A stretch of 64,000 bases of DNA, taken from the NCBI RefSeq assembly GCF_000264375.1, contig NZ_AJXW01000043.1, positions 186,001 through 250,000 of the forward strand. Direction: 5' to 3'. The notes beneath the pieces were generated by a model. The model worked only from the letters and a program-made list of their open reading frames with translations. It did not search any database and was not told the origin of the DNA. Below, in pieces: positions 9,768-20,554 of this stretch; positions within the stretch are counted from its first letter, which is position 1; every line of letters starts with the position of its first letter. The stretch comes from Rhodanobacter thiooxydans LCS2. Its GTDB lineage: Bacteria > Pseudomonadota > Gammaproteobacteria > Xanthomonadales > Rhodanobacteraceae. The position numbers and the translations under genes are program-made.

Positions 9768-11171
9768 TCATGCGAACCAGCCATGCAGCATCCAGCCGCC
9801 CTGCTCGCCAGGCGGACAGAAGGCCCACGCCCGCTGGCCGGGCGAGGTCTCGACCACGTAGTAGTCGCGGCAGGCTTCGGCGCCATCCCACCAACCGGTT
9901 TCCAGCCGCTCGGGGCCGGCCAGGATGCGCGGCGATGCGCCGCGCAGGGGAATCGGATGCGCCAGCAGCCAGGTCGGTCGCGGCGATGGCTCGTCGTGGA
10001 CGCCGCCGCATTCGGCCACGGCCTGGGCGCGTTCGGGACGCGGATCGGTGGTGCTGCCCAGCCGATAGACCGCCCGATCGCCAAGGCGCGCGCGCAGGCG
10101 TTCGCGCAGCTGCCCGATCGGCAATGCGTTTGCCGGCCGTTCGTCGAACAGATCGCGCCCGGCGGGCACGAACGCCGGCAGCTCGCGCGCGATCAGGTGC
10201 AGCGCCAGCACCGGCTCAGGAAGCACGACGTGTTCCAGCCGGCCCCGTGCGAACTCGAACAGCATCGCGCCCTCGCGCTGCGGCGCCAGCAGCCCCACCG
10301 GCACATCGGTATAGCATCCTTCGCGATGTTCCAGGCGCAGCAGGAAACGTTGCACGCCTCCATCGCGGCCGGCGAGATAGGCGGCAAGGTCATCGGCCAT
10401 GCGCCGCAACGGAAAGATCAATGCCGACTGATTCTCCACTTCGTGGAGCAATTCGATGCGCAGGTCGAAGGTGTCCGGCGGGCGATACAGCTCCAGCCCG
10501 GAGGGCCGGTCGCCGATCAGGCGATCCAGCGCATCCAGCAGTTCCGTGCCGAAGCGCCGGCGCAGGCCATCCCGGGGCAGCGCCAGCACCTGTCCCAGGT
10601 TGCGGATGCCCATGCCGGGCAGCGCGGCGATGGCGTTCGCCGGCAAAGAGCTCTTCGCGAGCGGCACCCGCTGCAAGGCATGGCGCAGCGCATCGACAGA
10701 CAGCACCGCCTGCCCGTCGGAGACCGTGGCCAGCACCTGCGCGGCGTGAGCCGTCGGTGCCGCGGCCAGCCGATGGCGAAATCCCAGCCCGGCGAAATCC
10801 GCCCGCAGCATCGCGTCAAGCCGTGGCCACGGCCCGAACAAGCCCATGCTGCGGCTGACCTCCAGCACGATCGCATGCGGCAGCAGGCTGACCTCGGAAC
10901 TGTACCGGTAGGCCACGGCGGCGAGAAAGCGGTGCCAGCGATCCACCGATTCGCGCTCGTACGGAATCGCCTCGAACTTCGACAGCAGCGCCTGGGCGGC
11001 GCTCAGCCGCTGCCCGACATGCAGGCCCGCCGCCTGTGCGGATTCATTGGCCGAAACGATCGTGCGGGCGTTGACCGGACCGTCGACGAGCACCAGCGGC
11101 CCCGTCGTGGGGCGGCGTCGAAGCATCCCATCCATGGCCAGATGCGACAGGTTGATGCAGGTCCAGAGCAT
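9768..11171 (-). CDS. imuB: ImuB, inactive Y-family polymerase-like mutasome subunit
   Basis: A 467-residue Y-family-like protein. The first acidic catalytic site is replaced ([10 protein letters not shown] where active DinB has a D-x-D/E context), and the usual SIDE-type motif reads LEVSRSMG. ImuB is therefore expected to be a non-catalytic hub that ties DnaE2 and ImuA to the sliding clamp. The helix-hairpin-helix-like stretch [20 protein letters not shown] lies in the middle. The ATG at 11171 starts 13 bp after imuA. Placement between imuA and dnaE2 confirms the identification. Confidence 0.93.
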   Translation of the reverse strand: MLWTCINLSHLAMDGMLRRRPTTGPLVLVDGPVNARTIVSANESAQAAGLHVGQRLSAAQALLSKFEAIPYERESVDRWHRFLAAVAYRYSSEVSLLPHAIVLEVSRSMGLFGPWPRLDAMLRADFAGLGFRHRLAAAPTAHAAQVLATVSDGQAVLSVDALRHALQRVPLAKSSLPANAIAALPGMGIRNLGQVLALPRDGLRRRFGTELLDALDRLIGDRPSGLELYRPPDTFDLRIELLHEVENQSALIFPLRRMADDLAAYLAGRDGGVQRFLLRLEHREGCYTDVPVGLLAPQREGAMLFEFARGRLEHVVLPEPVLALHLIARELPAFVPAGRDLFDERPANALPIGQLRERLRARLGDRAVYRLGSTTDPRPERAQAVAECGGVHDEPSPRPTWLLAHPIPLRGASPRILAGPERLETGWWDGAEACRDYYVVETSPGQRAWAFCPPGEQGGWMLHGWFA

Positions 11172-11183
11172 GTCCGGTCGCCA

Positions 11184-11807
11184 TCAACCGGCAAGTCGCG
11201 CCAGCGGAACGGGCCGGGTGGGCACGGCCCCGCCGCGGCATTTGCGCACCCATAGCTGCGGCCGCGGCAAGGCTTCCAGTTCCAGGCGCAGCGCGGCCGG
11301 CGAGGCGTTGGAAAGATGGGAGCGATCGCGGAACACGAAGGCGAGCGCCTGCCCGGTAGCCGCCGCCACCTGCAGGCGGCGCAAGGCGCGATCGTCGGCC
11401 TGCCGCGGCCATGCCAGCACGGCGGCGCAGCTTCCCGAGCGCAGGCATTGCTCGGTCGCCCAAAGCACGTCCTTTTCAGGGGCCTCGATGATGTCCACCT
11501 GGCGCATGTCGACGCCTTGCTGCTGCCAGCCGGCGACACACGGCGCATATGGCGGCGACACGATCACCACGTTGCGCCGGCTCCGGGTCAATCGCGCCAG
11601 CGTGGGCAGTACCAGGCGAAGTTCGCCCACGCCATCGGCGGGCAGCAGGATCTCGGACAAGGAGGCGTCGGGCCAGCCCCCCGCCGGCAGCACGGCATCG
11701 AGTGCGCGCCAGCCGGTGGGCTGGTCACCGGCCGGGACCTCGGGAGCGCGCCCCCGCCAGACCTGGCGCGCATCGAGCAACGCGGAAAGGGGAACCACGG
11801 CGTTCAT
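11184..11807 (-). CDS. imuA: ImuA, RecA-like mutasome protein
   Basis: A 207-residue RecA-fold protein of the ImuA class, required with ImuB and DnaE2 for damage-induced mutagenesis. Visible are GGWPDASLSEILLP near residue 43 (a RecA-like region without a good Walker A) and an extended AVLAWPRQADDRALRRLQ segment. The ATG at 11807 overlaps the lexA2 stop (TGATG), indicating coupled translation; a TTG three bases earlier is less likely. In some bacteria this slot is taken by SulA-like ImuA proteins, which this resembles in length. Confidence 0.9.
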   Translation of the reverse strand: MNAVVPLSALLDARQVWRGRAPEVPAGDQPTGWRALDAVLPAGGWPDASLSEILLPADGVGELRLVLPTLARLTRSRRNVVIVSPPYAPCVAGWQQQGVDMRQVDIIEAPEKDVLWATEQCLRSGSCAAVLAWPRQADDRALRRLQVAAATGQALAFVFRDRSHLSNASPAALRLELEALPRPQLWVRKCRGGAVPTRPVPLARLAG

Positions 11808-12436
11808 CAACTGCCCCGCAGCAGGCCCGCATACAGGCCCTCAATCGCGAAGTCTTCGGTGGGATCCACCTCGATGGGACGGAAGCCCGGGCTGTTGGGC
11901 AACAGGCGAACCACATCGCCTTTCCAGTACAGCCGCTTGATCGTGAAACGATCACCGCCCACGCGCGCGGCTACCACCTGGCCATGACGGGCCACCAGTG
12001 TGGCGTGCACCGCGACCAGATCGCCATCGAGAATGCCTTCCCCGCGCATCGAATCGCCGACCACCTTCACCAGGTAGTCCGGCCGCAGCCGGAACAGCGA
12101 GCGGGATACGCGCAGGCTGCGATCGACCCGTGACTCCGAGAACAACGGTTCGCCGGCCGCGATGCGACCGATCAGCGGCAGTTCCATCGTGTCCGCATCC
12201 ATCGGATCGGGTTCGCGCACCAGCCGGATGCTGCGGGCGCGGTTGGGTTCGATGGTCAAGCGGCCTTTTGCTTCAAGGGAACGCACGTGCTTGAGCACCG
12301 CACTGACACTGTCGATGCCCAGTGCCTCGCCGATTTCCTCAAGGGTGGGCGACTTCCCGTCACGCTCGATCCGCGCGCGGATGAAGGCAAGGACGTTCGA
12401 CTGGCGCTGGGTGATCTGGATGGTCATCGTCTGCAT
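11807..12436 (-). CDS. lexA2: LexA repressor (second type, heading the imu operon)
   Basis: A 209-residue LexA. An N-terminal winged helix (about residues 1-65) is followed by the self-cleavage peptidase, with the scissile Ala94-Gly95 in AAGEPLF and the Ser129-Lys167 dyad in GDSMRGEG and TIKRLY. It represses until RecA filaments trigger self-cleavage. The ATG at 12436 was chosen because AGGTG lies 5 nt before it; the frame extends upstream through the operator, but those residues are atypical. Heading an imuA-imuB-dnaE2 cassette is typical of lexA2 genes in Pseudomonas and Xanthomonas, where a separate lexA1 controls the rest of the SOS response. Confidence 0.93.
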   Translation of the reverse strand: MQTMTIQITQRQSNVLAFIRARIERDGKSPTLEEIGEALGIDSVSAVLKHVRSLEAKGRLTIEPNRARSIRLVREPDPMDADTMELPLIGRIAAGEPLFSESRVDRSLRVSRSLFRLRPDYLVKVVGDSMRGEGILDGDLVAVHATLVARHGQVVAARVGGDRFTIKRLYWKGDVVRLLPNSPGFRPIEVDPTEDFAIEGLYAGLLRGS

Positions 12437-12460
12437 ATTTTCACCTAAATAGGTGAAAAT
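12437..12460. promoter_or_regulatory. Perfect 24-bp palindrome, probable LexA2 operator
   Basis: Two 11-bp arms, ATTTTCACCTA and TAGGTGAAAAT, are perfect inverted repeats separated by AA. The element touches the lexA2 start codon, and its gene-proximal arm supplies the AGGTG ribosome-binding site. A dimeric repressor bound here would block expression of the whole lexA2-imu operon (autoregulation). It does not resemble the CTGT-type Escherichia coli box. Confidence 0.75.
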
Positions 12461-12783
12461 TGAGAGTGAAAAAAAGCCTCGCCACGACACCTAGATGGAT
12501 CAACGGCTTGGCGTGGTAATCGCATCCAGTTTCGAAGGCGAGGCGAACTCCAGCGTCACCCGTTGCCATCTCAAGGAATGAGAGGACAGCACGATGCCCT
12601 GCCCACCTCTCGCGTCTATGCGCATGTGATGGCCGACCTGCGGGCACGCACGTGTTCTGCGAAGCCCGCGATCGCAAGAGAATCCGAAGCGCCTTCTTCT
12701 TCCGGCGTTTCCACCGCTGCCTTGATAAGTGCGCAGGAACAGCCATCTTTCACTGTATTCGAATCACGACAGGAGGCTCCCGC
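12461..12783. other. Intergenic region between divergent lexA2 and msrB
   Basis: About 320 bp between the LexA palindrome and msrB. I see no convincing gene: ORFs on both strands lack family character or a good start. It should hold the lexA2 promoter on the minus strand and the msrB promoter on the plus strand; I could not assign -35/-10 boxes with confidence. Confidence 0.5.
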
Positions 12784-13233
12784 ATGCCCCGTTACACCAG
12801 GAATCCCGAGGTGTTGTCGCGCCTCAGCCCCGAGCAGTATCGGGTCACCCAGCAAAGCGGCACGGAGCGCCCCGGCACCGGCGAGTACCTGCACAACCGG
12901 GAGCCGGGCATCTACGTCGACGTCGTGTCGGGCGAGCCGCTGTTCGCCTCGACCGACAAATTCGAATCGCATTGCGGCTGGCCGAGCTTCACCCGGCCGA
13001 TCGAGCCGGCCCACGTCCACGAACTGCGCGACGCCTCGCACGGCATGATCCGCACTGAAGTGCGCTCGGTGCATGGCGACAGCCACCTCGGCCACGTCTT
13101 CCCCGACGGCCCGGCCGATCGCGGCGGCCTGCGCTACTGCATCAACTCGGCCTCGCTGCGTTTCGTCCACCGCGACGACATGGAGGCCGAAGGTTACGGG
13201 GATTACCTGGACCAGGTGGAGGACGCGCGATGA
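12784..13233 (+). CDS. msrB: Peptide-methionine (R)-S-oxide reductase MsrB
   Basis: A 149-residue MsrB that reduces the R-epimer of methionine sulfoxide in proteins. It contains [15 protein letters not shown] and the catalytic cysteine in RYCINSAS. The CxxC pairs that bind structural zinc in many MsrBs are absent ([10 protein letters not shown] replaces a Cys-containing version), so this is the zinc-free form. The ATG at 12784 follows an AGGAGG box by 8 nt. It overlaps msrA by 4 nt, so the two epimer-specific enzymes are made together. Confidence 0.95.
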   Translation: MPRYTRNPEVLSRLSPEQYRVTQQSGTERPGTGEYLHNREPGIYVDVVSGEPLFASTDKFESHCGWPSFTRPIEPAHVHELRDASHGMIRTEVRSVHGDSHLGHVFPDGPADRGGLRYCINSASLRFVHRDDMEAEGYGDYLDQVEDAR

Positions 13234-13739
13234 CGACCGAACGCGCGGTCCTGGCCGGCGGTTGCTTCTGGGGCATGCAGGACCTGATCCGCCGCCTGGA
13301 CGGCGTGGTTTCCACGCGAGTCGGCTACAGCGGCGGCGACGTGCCGAACGCCACCTATCGCAACCATGGCAGCCACGCCGAAGCGATCGAAATCGTGTTC
13401 GATCCCGCACGGATCAGCTATCGCGCGCTGCTGGAATTCTTCTTCCAGATCCACGACCCGTCCACGCCGAACCGGCAGGGCAACGACCGCGGCAGTTCCT
13501 ATCGCTCGGCGATCTTCTATACGTCCGAGGAGCAGCAGCGGATCGCCGAGGACACCGTCGCCGACGTGGATGCCTCGGGCCTGTGGCCCGGCAAGGTGGT
13601 GACGGAAGTGGCGCCGGCCGGCGATTTCTGGGAAGCCGAACCGGAGCACCAGGACTACCTGGAACGCTATCCCGACGGCTACACCTGCCATTTCATCCGG
13701 CCGGGCTGGAAGCTGCCGCGCCGCCAGCAGACCGGCTGA
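13230..13739 (+). CDS. msrA: Peptide-methionine (S)-S-oxide reductase MsrA
   Basis: A 169-residue MsrA for the S-epimer of methionine sulfoxide. The active-site GGCFWG has the nucleophilic cysteine at residue 12, and [16 protein letters not shown] and FFQIHDP are conserved family motifs. A cysteine near the C-terminus (GYTCHFI) is a candidate resolving residue. The ATG lies in the ATGA overlap with msrB. It ends 9 bp from the convergent zipA stop. Confidence 0.96.
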   Translation: MTTERAVLAGGCFWGMQDLIRRLDGVVSTRVGYSGGDVPNATYRNHGSHAEAIEIVFDPARISYRALLEFFFQIHDPSTPNRQGNDRGSSYRSAIFYTSEEQQRIAEDTVADVDASGLWPGKVVTEVAPAGDFWEAEPEHQDYLERYPDGYTCHFIRPGWKLPRRQQTG

Positions 13740-13748
13740 CGGCGGGCA

Positions 13749-14744
13749 TCAACGCCCGAAGATGATTTCCTTGCCTTCGTGGTCGCGGTCCCAGCCGCGC
13801 AGCTGGTCGCGGATGTGCGCGATGCGCTGGCGACCGAGCGCGTTGCGTTCCTCGTCCAGCACCTGACCATCCAGCAGTTCGGCCAAGCGCTGCGCGGTGG
13901 GCAGCATCGCATCCCACGCGTCCAGTGCGGGCAGCGGCGCCGGTAGTGTCATGAAGAAGCTCACCCCCGGCGTGCGCAAGACATCCAGCCGGGCCAGGTC
14001 GAAATTGCCGGGCTTGAGCATGTTGGCGACGCTGAAGATCGGCCCCAGCTCGCGCTTGCCGTCGACCAGGCGGTGGTAGATGCCCATGTCGCCGAATTCC
14101 AGCCCGGCCTTCTCGGCGGCCACGACCAGGTCCGGGCCGTGGAAGCGCCCGTTGTCGCGGGCCACCACGAACAGGGTGACGATGCGCTCCACCGGCAGTT
14201 GCGGCGGGCGCCGGCCAAGCTCGGAACGCGGCGGCGCAGCGGCGGCTGGCGCGGCAACGGGCGCTGGCGCCGGTAGAGGGGACTCCTCCGCCGCAGGCGG
14301 GGCATTCGGTACCTTCGGTTCGCCGGAACTGGGCGCGCGCAGGGCGTCGATGATCGAGGCGACATGGTCGGCCAGCTTGGGCTGCTGCCTGGATCTGGCC
14401 TTGGGTGCGGCGGACATGGGCGCCTTGGCGCGCTCGCCGGACAGCGTGGCGCCCAGCCGCTCGAGCTCCTCGCGCAGGCCGACGTCGAGCTCGCCCTGCT
14501 GCGGCTGCGTCTCTCCGATGAAGGGTTCGCCCGCGACCGGTTCGCTCCCCGGCTCGCCCAAGGTGGGTTCGCGACGCTCGCCGGCGTGTGGCTCCGACTC
14601 CGGCATCGCCCTGCGCCTGCCCTGCTCCTTCTTCGGCTGGCCGAACAGCCAGATCAGCGCCAGCACGACCACGCCGACGATCAGCATCGGAATGCCGACG
14701 GCAGGGTTCCAGGCGAAGGCGAGCACGGGTTGCAACGTCATCAT
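13749..14744 (-). CDS. zipA: Cell division protein ZipA
   Basis: A 331-residue ZipA with its usual layout: one N-terminal transmembrane helix (about residues 15-34), a long charged then Pro/Ala-rich linker (about 40-190), and a C-terminal ZipA domain (from about 195) that binds the FtsZ tail. It anchors the Z ring to the inner membrane. Two adjacent ATGs (14744, 14741) follow an AAGGA box. It lies 7 bp downstream of smc on the same strand, probably co-transcribed; smc-zipA(-ligA) order is common in this group. Confidence 0.92.
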   Translation of the reverse strand: MMTLQPVLAFAWNPAVGIPMLIVGVVVLALIWLFGQPKKEQGRRRAMPESEPHAGERREPTLGEPGSEPVAGEPFIGETQPQQGELDVGLREELERLGATLSGERAKAPMSAAPKARSRQQPKLADHVASIIDALRAPSSGEPKVPNAPPAAEESPLPAPAPVAAPAAAAPPRSELGRRPPQLPVERIVTLFVVARDNGRFHGPDLVVAAEKAGLEFGDMGIYHRLVDGKRELGPIFSVANMLKPGNFDLARLDVLRTPGVSFFMTLPAPLPALDAWDAMLPTAQRLAELLDGQVLDEERNALGRQRIAHIRDQLRGWDRDHEGKEIIFGR

Positions 14745-14751
14745 CAGGTCC

Positions 14752-17700
14752 TTAGGCAGCTCCCGCCAGTTTAGCCGCTTCGGCCAGGTCCACCTGCACC
14801 AGGCGCGACACGCCGGGCTCGCGCATGGTCACGCCGCACAGCTGGCTGGCTGCTTCCATGGTGGCCTTGTTGTGGCTGACGAAGATGAACTGCACCTTCT
14901 CGCTCATCTCACGCACCATGTTGGAGAAGCGGCCCACGTTGGCCTCGTCCAGCGGCGCGTCCACCTCGTCGAGCAGGCAGAACGGCGCGGGATTGAGGTT
15001 GAAGATGGCGAACACCAGCGACACCGCGGTGAGCGCCTTCTCGCCGCCGGAGAGCAGCGAGATGTTGGAGGGCCGCTTGCCCGGCGGGCGCGCCATGATC
15101 GACACGCCGGTGTTGAGCAGGTCGTCGCCGGTCAGCTCCAGGTAGGCGTGGCCGCCGCCGAACAGGCGCGGGAACAGTTCCTGCACGCCGGCGTTGACCT
15201 TGTCGAAGGTTTCCTTGAAGCGCTGGCGGGTCTCGCGGTCGATCTTCTTGATGGCGTTTTCCAGCGTCTCCATCGCGCTGGTGAGGTCGGCGAGCTGGTT
15301 GTCCAGATAGGTCTTGCGCTCGCTCTGCTCGGCGTGCTCCTGGATCGCCGCCAGGTTCACCGGCTCCAGCCGCGCAATCTTCTGGCCGATGTCGCCGAGC
15401 TGCACGCGCCACTGCTCCGCGTCGATGTCCGCGGCCAGTTCGGCCAGCAGGGTTTCCAGTTCGAGGCCGGAGGCGCTGATCGCCGCGGCCAGCTGTTCGG
15501 CGCGCAGCTGCAGCGCCTGGGCGGCGAGGCGCTTCTCGGACATGCCCTCGCGCAGGCTGACCAGGCCTTGCTCGGCCAGGTGGCGCTGCTGTTCGAGCTT
15601 GCGGAATTCGAGGTCGCAGTCTTCCAGCGCGCGGCGTGCCTCGACCAGTTGCTTGTCGACCAGCAGGCGCTGGTCCAGATAGGCTTGCCGTTCGGCTTCG
15701 AGTTCGGCGATCGGGTCGGAGCCGGCGGCGAGCTGTTCGGTAATCTCGTCGCGGCGCGCCTCGATCTGGCGCAGCTGGGCGTCCATGCGGCCCAGCGCCT
15801 GTTCCAGCGAGCTCAGCGAGGATCGCTTCGACTCCAGCGCCAGGGCGAGCGAGTGCGACTGCTCGGCAGCCTCGCGCGCATTCATGCGTGCCTCTTCACG
15901 CGCTTCGAGCAGCGTGCGCCGCTCGTTCTCCAGTTCGCGGCGCTGGTCTTCCTGGTCGCCCATCAGGCCGACCGATTCGTCCAGCCGCGCGCGCGCCTCG
16001 CGGGTCTGGCCCTGCAGTTCGTCGAGCTGGGTCGCCAGACCATCCAGCTCGCCGCTGACCTTCTCGGCGCGGGCGCGGGCGGTTTCCAGCTTGCCGCGGT
16101 GGCTCTGCAACTGGCCGGCCAGTTCGGACTGGCGGCGATGCGCGTTGTACAGCTCGCGCTGCGCATCGTCGCGGGAGCGCTCGGCCTCGAACTTGCTGAT
16201 GCGCAGCGCGTCGAGCCGTTCGCTGGATGCTTCCAGCTGCGCTTCCAGCGCGGCGATCTGTTCGGCCAGCAGACGCAACTCGCGCTCGCGCGCCAGCACA
16301 CCGACCTGGCTGCCCTGCGCGCGGCGCACGCGCGCCCAGCCCGGCCCCAGCCATTCGCCACTGCGCGTGATCACCGACTGGTACGGCGCCAGCGCGGACA
16401 ACGAGGCCAGCTGCCGCTGCGCGTCGTCCAGCGACTCGGCGGTGAGCACGTGGCCGAGGATGGTCAGCGCCGCCGCCGGGCCGCGCACATGGGCGGCCAG
16501 CGTGCCGGCGGTGTGGGCGCCGCCGTCGGCGGCGTCGAGCAGCGCCACGTCGGCGTTCTCCAGCGCCGCGAATTCAGCGGCCAGCGCGTGCGAACCGTCC
16601 ACCAGCACGCAGTCGAGGAAACCGCTCAAGGCGGTTTCGACGGCGGTTTCCCAGCCGTTCTCGACTTGCAGCGATTCGCCGAGGCGGCGTGACTTGTTCA
16701 ATCCGAGACGGGCCAGCCAGCCGCTGGCCGCGTTTTCTTCCTGGCCCAGCGCGGCGTGTTGCAACGCCTCCAGCGATGCCTGCCGGCCGCGCGCCGCCTG
16801 CAACTGCTGGCGCGCCTCGTTCAGCGTCGACTGCACCTGGCGCTCTTCCTCCAGCAGCTTCTCGTGGCCGCCCTTGTGCTGGTCGAGCAGGCTGCCGAGC
16901 GTCTCGACGCGCTCGCGCTGGGTCTCGTGTTCGTCGACCAGTTGCTGGCCGGCGGCGTCCAGCGCGGCCACGTCGGTGGCCTTCTGCTCCGCTTCCAGCG
17001 TCTCGCGCCGGCGCGACAGGTCGATCGCCTGGCGGTCGAGATAGTTGAGTTTGGTGCGCTCCACCTCGGCCGCACGGTTGGATTCACCGGCGCTGCGGGT
17101 GTGGCTGTCCCAGCGCTGCTGCCAGTCGGCCAGCTTCGCCTCGGTGCTGCGCTGGGCTTCGGCGGTGTCATCCTGCAGCTGCTGCAGGGCTTCGAGTTTC
17201 GGATCACCTGCGGCCAGCGCCAGGCGCAGCGTCTCGATCTGCCCGCGGTCGTTGGCGACGTGCGCGGCCAGCTCGGCATGCTCGCGTTCGGCGTCGCCGT
17301 GGGCGCGCTGCAGGCGGTCGGCGGTTTCCTTGTTGTAGCGCACCTGCTGCTCGACCCGGGCGATCTCGGCGCCGACCTTGTACACCTCGGCCTGCACCGC
17401 GTTCAGGTGCTCGCTGGCGTCGGTGTGGCGTTCGCGCACGCTTTCCAGCTGCGCCTCGATCTGGCGCTGGCCGGCCAGCTGCTTCTCGATCTCGATCTCG
17501 GCGGCGGAGAGTACTTCGCCCTCGCCGTCATGCTGAATCTTCAGGCCGCGGTATTCGAGCGCGCGCAGTTCGGCTTCCTTGCGCGTTTGTTCTTCCTTCA
17601 GCGCCTTCCAGCGTTCCGCCGCGCGGGCCTGGCGGTGCAGGTGTTCGAGCTGCTTGTCGACTTCGTCGCGCACATCCTTCACGCGGTCGAGGTTCTCCCG

Positions 17701-18261
17701 GGTGGCCTTGATGCGGCTCTCGGTTTCCTTGCGTCGTTCCTTGTACTTGGAAATGCCGGCGGCTTCCTCCAGGTGCGTGCGCAGTTCCTCCGGGTGCGCC
17801 TCGATAATCTGGCTGATCATGCCCTGCTCGATGATCGAGTAGCTGCGCGGGCCCAGACCGGTGCCGAGGAACAGGTCGGTGATGTCGCGCCGGCGGCAGC
17901 GTGCGCCGTTGAGGAAGTAGGCGGACTGGCCGTCGCGGGTGACCTGGCGCTTCACCGAGATCTCGGCGTACTGGCCGTACTCGCCCTGGATCGAACCATC
18001 GGCGTTGTCGAAGATCAACTCCACCGTGGCCTGCCCCACCGGCTTGCGCGTGTTGGAGCCGGAGAAGATCACGTCGGTCAGCGAATCGCCGCGCAGGCGG
18101 CTGGCCGCGCTCTCGCCCATCACCCAGCGGATCGCGTCGATGATGTTGGATTTGCCGCAACCGTTCGGGCCGACCACGCCGATCATGTTGCTCGGCAGGT
18201 GCAGGGTGGTGGGGTCCACGAAGGACTTGAAACCGGCGAGTTTGATCGTGGTCAGGCGCAT
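14752..18261 (-). CDS. smc: Chromosome segregation ATPase SMC
   Basis: A full-length 1169-residue SMC. Walker A GPNGCGKS starts at residue 31. Two long coiled coils flank a hinge near residues 520-640. The C-terminal ABC signature LLSGGEKALTAVSL and Walker B CLLDEVDAPLD close the ATPase head. The protein dimerises at the hinge and organises the chromosome, normally with ScpA and ScpB, which are not in this window. The ATG at 18261 gives the standard N-terminus MRLTTIKLAGFKSF. Confidence 0.98.
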   Translation of the reverse strand: MRLTTIKLAGFKSFVDPTTLHLPSNMIGVVGPNGCGKSNIIDAIRWVMGESAASRLRGDSLTDVIFSGSNTRKPVGQATVELIFDNADGSIQGEYGQYAEISVKRQVTRDGQSAYFLNGARCRRRDITDLFLGTGLGPRSYSIIEQGMISQIIEAHPEELRTHLEEAAGISKYKERRKETESRIKATRENLDRVKDVRDEVDKQLEHLHRQARAAERWKALKEEQTRKEAELRALEYRGLKIQHDGEGEVLSAAEIEIEKQLAGQRQIEAQLESVRERHTDASEHLNAVQAEVYKVGAEIARVEQQVRYNKETADRLQRAHGDAEREHAELAAHVANDRGQIETLRLALAAGDPKLEALQQLQDDTAEAQRSTEAKLADWQQRWDSHTRSAGESNRAAEVERTKLNYLDRQAIDLSRRRETLEAEQKATDVAALDAAGQQLVDEHETQRERVETLGSLLDQHKGGHEKLLEEERQVQSTLNEARQQLQAARGRQASLEALQHAALGQEENAASGWLARLGLNKSRRLGESLQVENGWETAVETALSGFLDCVLVDGSHALAAEFAALENADVALLDAADGGAHTAGTLAAHVRGPAAALTILGHVLTAESLDDAQRQLASLSALAPYQSVITRSGEWLGPGWARVRRAQGSQVGVLARERELRLLAEQIAALEAQLEASSERLDALRISKFEAERSRDDAQRELYNAHRRQSELAGQLQSHRGKLETARARAEKVSGELDGLATQLDELQGQTREARARLDESVGLMGDQEDQRRELENERRTLLEAREEARMNAREAAEQSHSLALALESKRSSLSSLEQALGRMDAQLRQIEARRDEITEQLAAGSDPIAELEAERQAYLDQRLLVDKQLVEARRALEDCDLEFRKLEQQRHLAEQGLVSLREGMSEKRLAAQALQLRAEQLAAAISASGLELETLLAELAADIDAEQWRVQLGDIGQKIARLEPVNLAAIQEHAEQSERKTYLDNQLADLTSAMETLENAIKKIDRETRQRFKETFDKVNAGVQELFPRLFGGGHAYLELTGDDLLNTGVSIMARPPGKRPSNISLLSGGEKALTAVSLVFAIFNLNPAPFCLLDEVDAPLDEANVGRFSNMVREMSEKVQFIFVSHNKATMEAASQLCGVTMREPGVSRLVQVDLAEAAKLAGAA

Positions 18262-18368
18262 GCAGTCGTCAATGGGTCATCGGTAGTGCCCGCACGGTCC
18301 GGGCGACAAGCCACTGTGCCAAACGCGGGACAGCGCCGCAACGCATTCTTGCATGCAGCGTCACTTGA

Positions 18369-18374
18369 ATTGTA
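18369..18374 (-). promoter_or_regulatory. Candidate -10 box upstream of smc
   Basis: The 143-bp gap between bolA and smc contains an AT-rich stretch unusual for this genome. On the minus strand it holds TACAAT (5 of 6 matches to the sigma-70 -10), about 108 bp before the smc start. The -35 at 17-bp spacing (TTATTT) is weak, so this is only a candidate. Confidence 0.3.
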
Positions 18375-18404
18375 TCGCACAACTTCATATTAAATAACGA
18401 TATT

Positions 18405-18659
18405 TCACTTTGCATCGATCGACAAGGCATGGATGCCGTCATCCATCAGCCCGTCCAGTGCCGCATAGACCATCCGGTGGCGCCTGATCGGCGACTGGCC
18501 GGCGAAGGCGGTGCTGACGATGCGCACGTGGAAGTGGCCCTTGCCCTCGCCCGCGTGGCCGATGTGCTTGTGGCCTTCGTCCAGCACTTCCAGCTCGGTG
18601 GGGGCGAAGGCGGCCTGCAGGCGCCCGCGGATCTGTTCGATGACGGGCGGCGCGCTCAC
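18405..18659 (-). CDS. BolA-family protein
   Basis: An 84-residue BolA/IbaG-type protein with the family core [20 protein letters not shown] and the downstream [22 protein letters not shown]. BolA proteins partner with monothiol glutaredoxins in iron-sulfur cluster handling. Its ATG overlaps the stop of the YciI gene upstream by 4 nt, so the two are coupled. It is closer to bolA than to a toxin or transcription factor; the exact subfamily is not certain. Confidence 0.88.
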   Translation of the reverse strand: MSAPPVIEQIRGRLQAAFAPTELEVLDEGHKHIGHAGEGKGHFHVRIVSTAFAGQSPIRRHRMVYAALDGLMDDGIHALSIDAK

Positions 18660-18955
18660 GGCAGCACTTGGCGGAATGGCTTCACCATGGTGTCGCGATA
18701 GACGCCGGCGGCGAGGTACGGATCGGCACCGGCCCAGGCCTGCGCCTCGGCCAGCGAGGAAAACTCGGCCACGATCAGGCTGCCGGTGAAGCCGGCCGGA
18801 CCCGGATCTTCCGTGTCGATCGCCGGGAACGGCCCGGCCAGCAGCATGCGGCCTTCATCCTGCAACTGCTGCAGGCGGGCCAGGTGCGCCGGCCGCGCGG
18901 ACTTGCGCGCTTCCAGCGAGTTTGCATTGTCGGTGCCGATGATCGCGTACCACAT
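18656..18955 (-). CDS. yciI: YciI family protein
   Basis: A 99-residue YciI protein (ferredoxin-like fold). The start [20 protein letters not shown], a conserved RPAHLARL with the histidine typical of the family, LAGPFP and [16 protein letters not shown] are all visible. The cellular role is unsettled, and relatives have dimeric putative enzyme sites. It lies 3 bp downstream of lysS and overlaps the BolA gene. Confidence 0.9.
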   Translation of the reverse strand: MWYAIIGTDNANSLEARKSARPAHLARLQQLQDEGRMLLAGPFPAIDTEDPGPAGFTGSLIVAEFSSLAEAQAWAGADPYLAAGVYRDTMVKPFRQVLP

Positions 18956-18958
18956 GGT

Positions 18959-20482
<1,524 letters not shown>

Positions 20483-20554
20483 GGGGCTTCCGTGGTGACC
20501 GGCGCACGCGGCGCCGGCCGGCACATGTGTCGTGGTGGAGGGCGTGTCGGGCGA

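Noticed and set aside
12441-12746. 101-residue minus-strand ORF upstream of lexA2
   Set aside because: Runs across the operator palindrome, has no motif and no ribosome-binding site; lexA2 regulation explains the region.
14080-16692. 870-residue plus-strand open frame opposite zipA and smc
   Set aside because: Low-complexity and antisense to two well-recognised genes; no start signal or motif.
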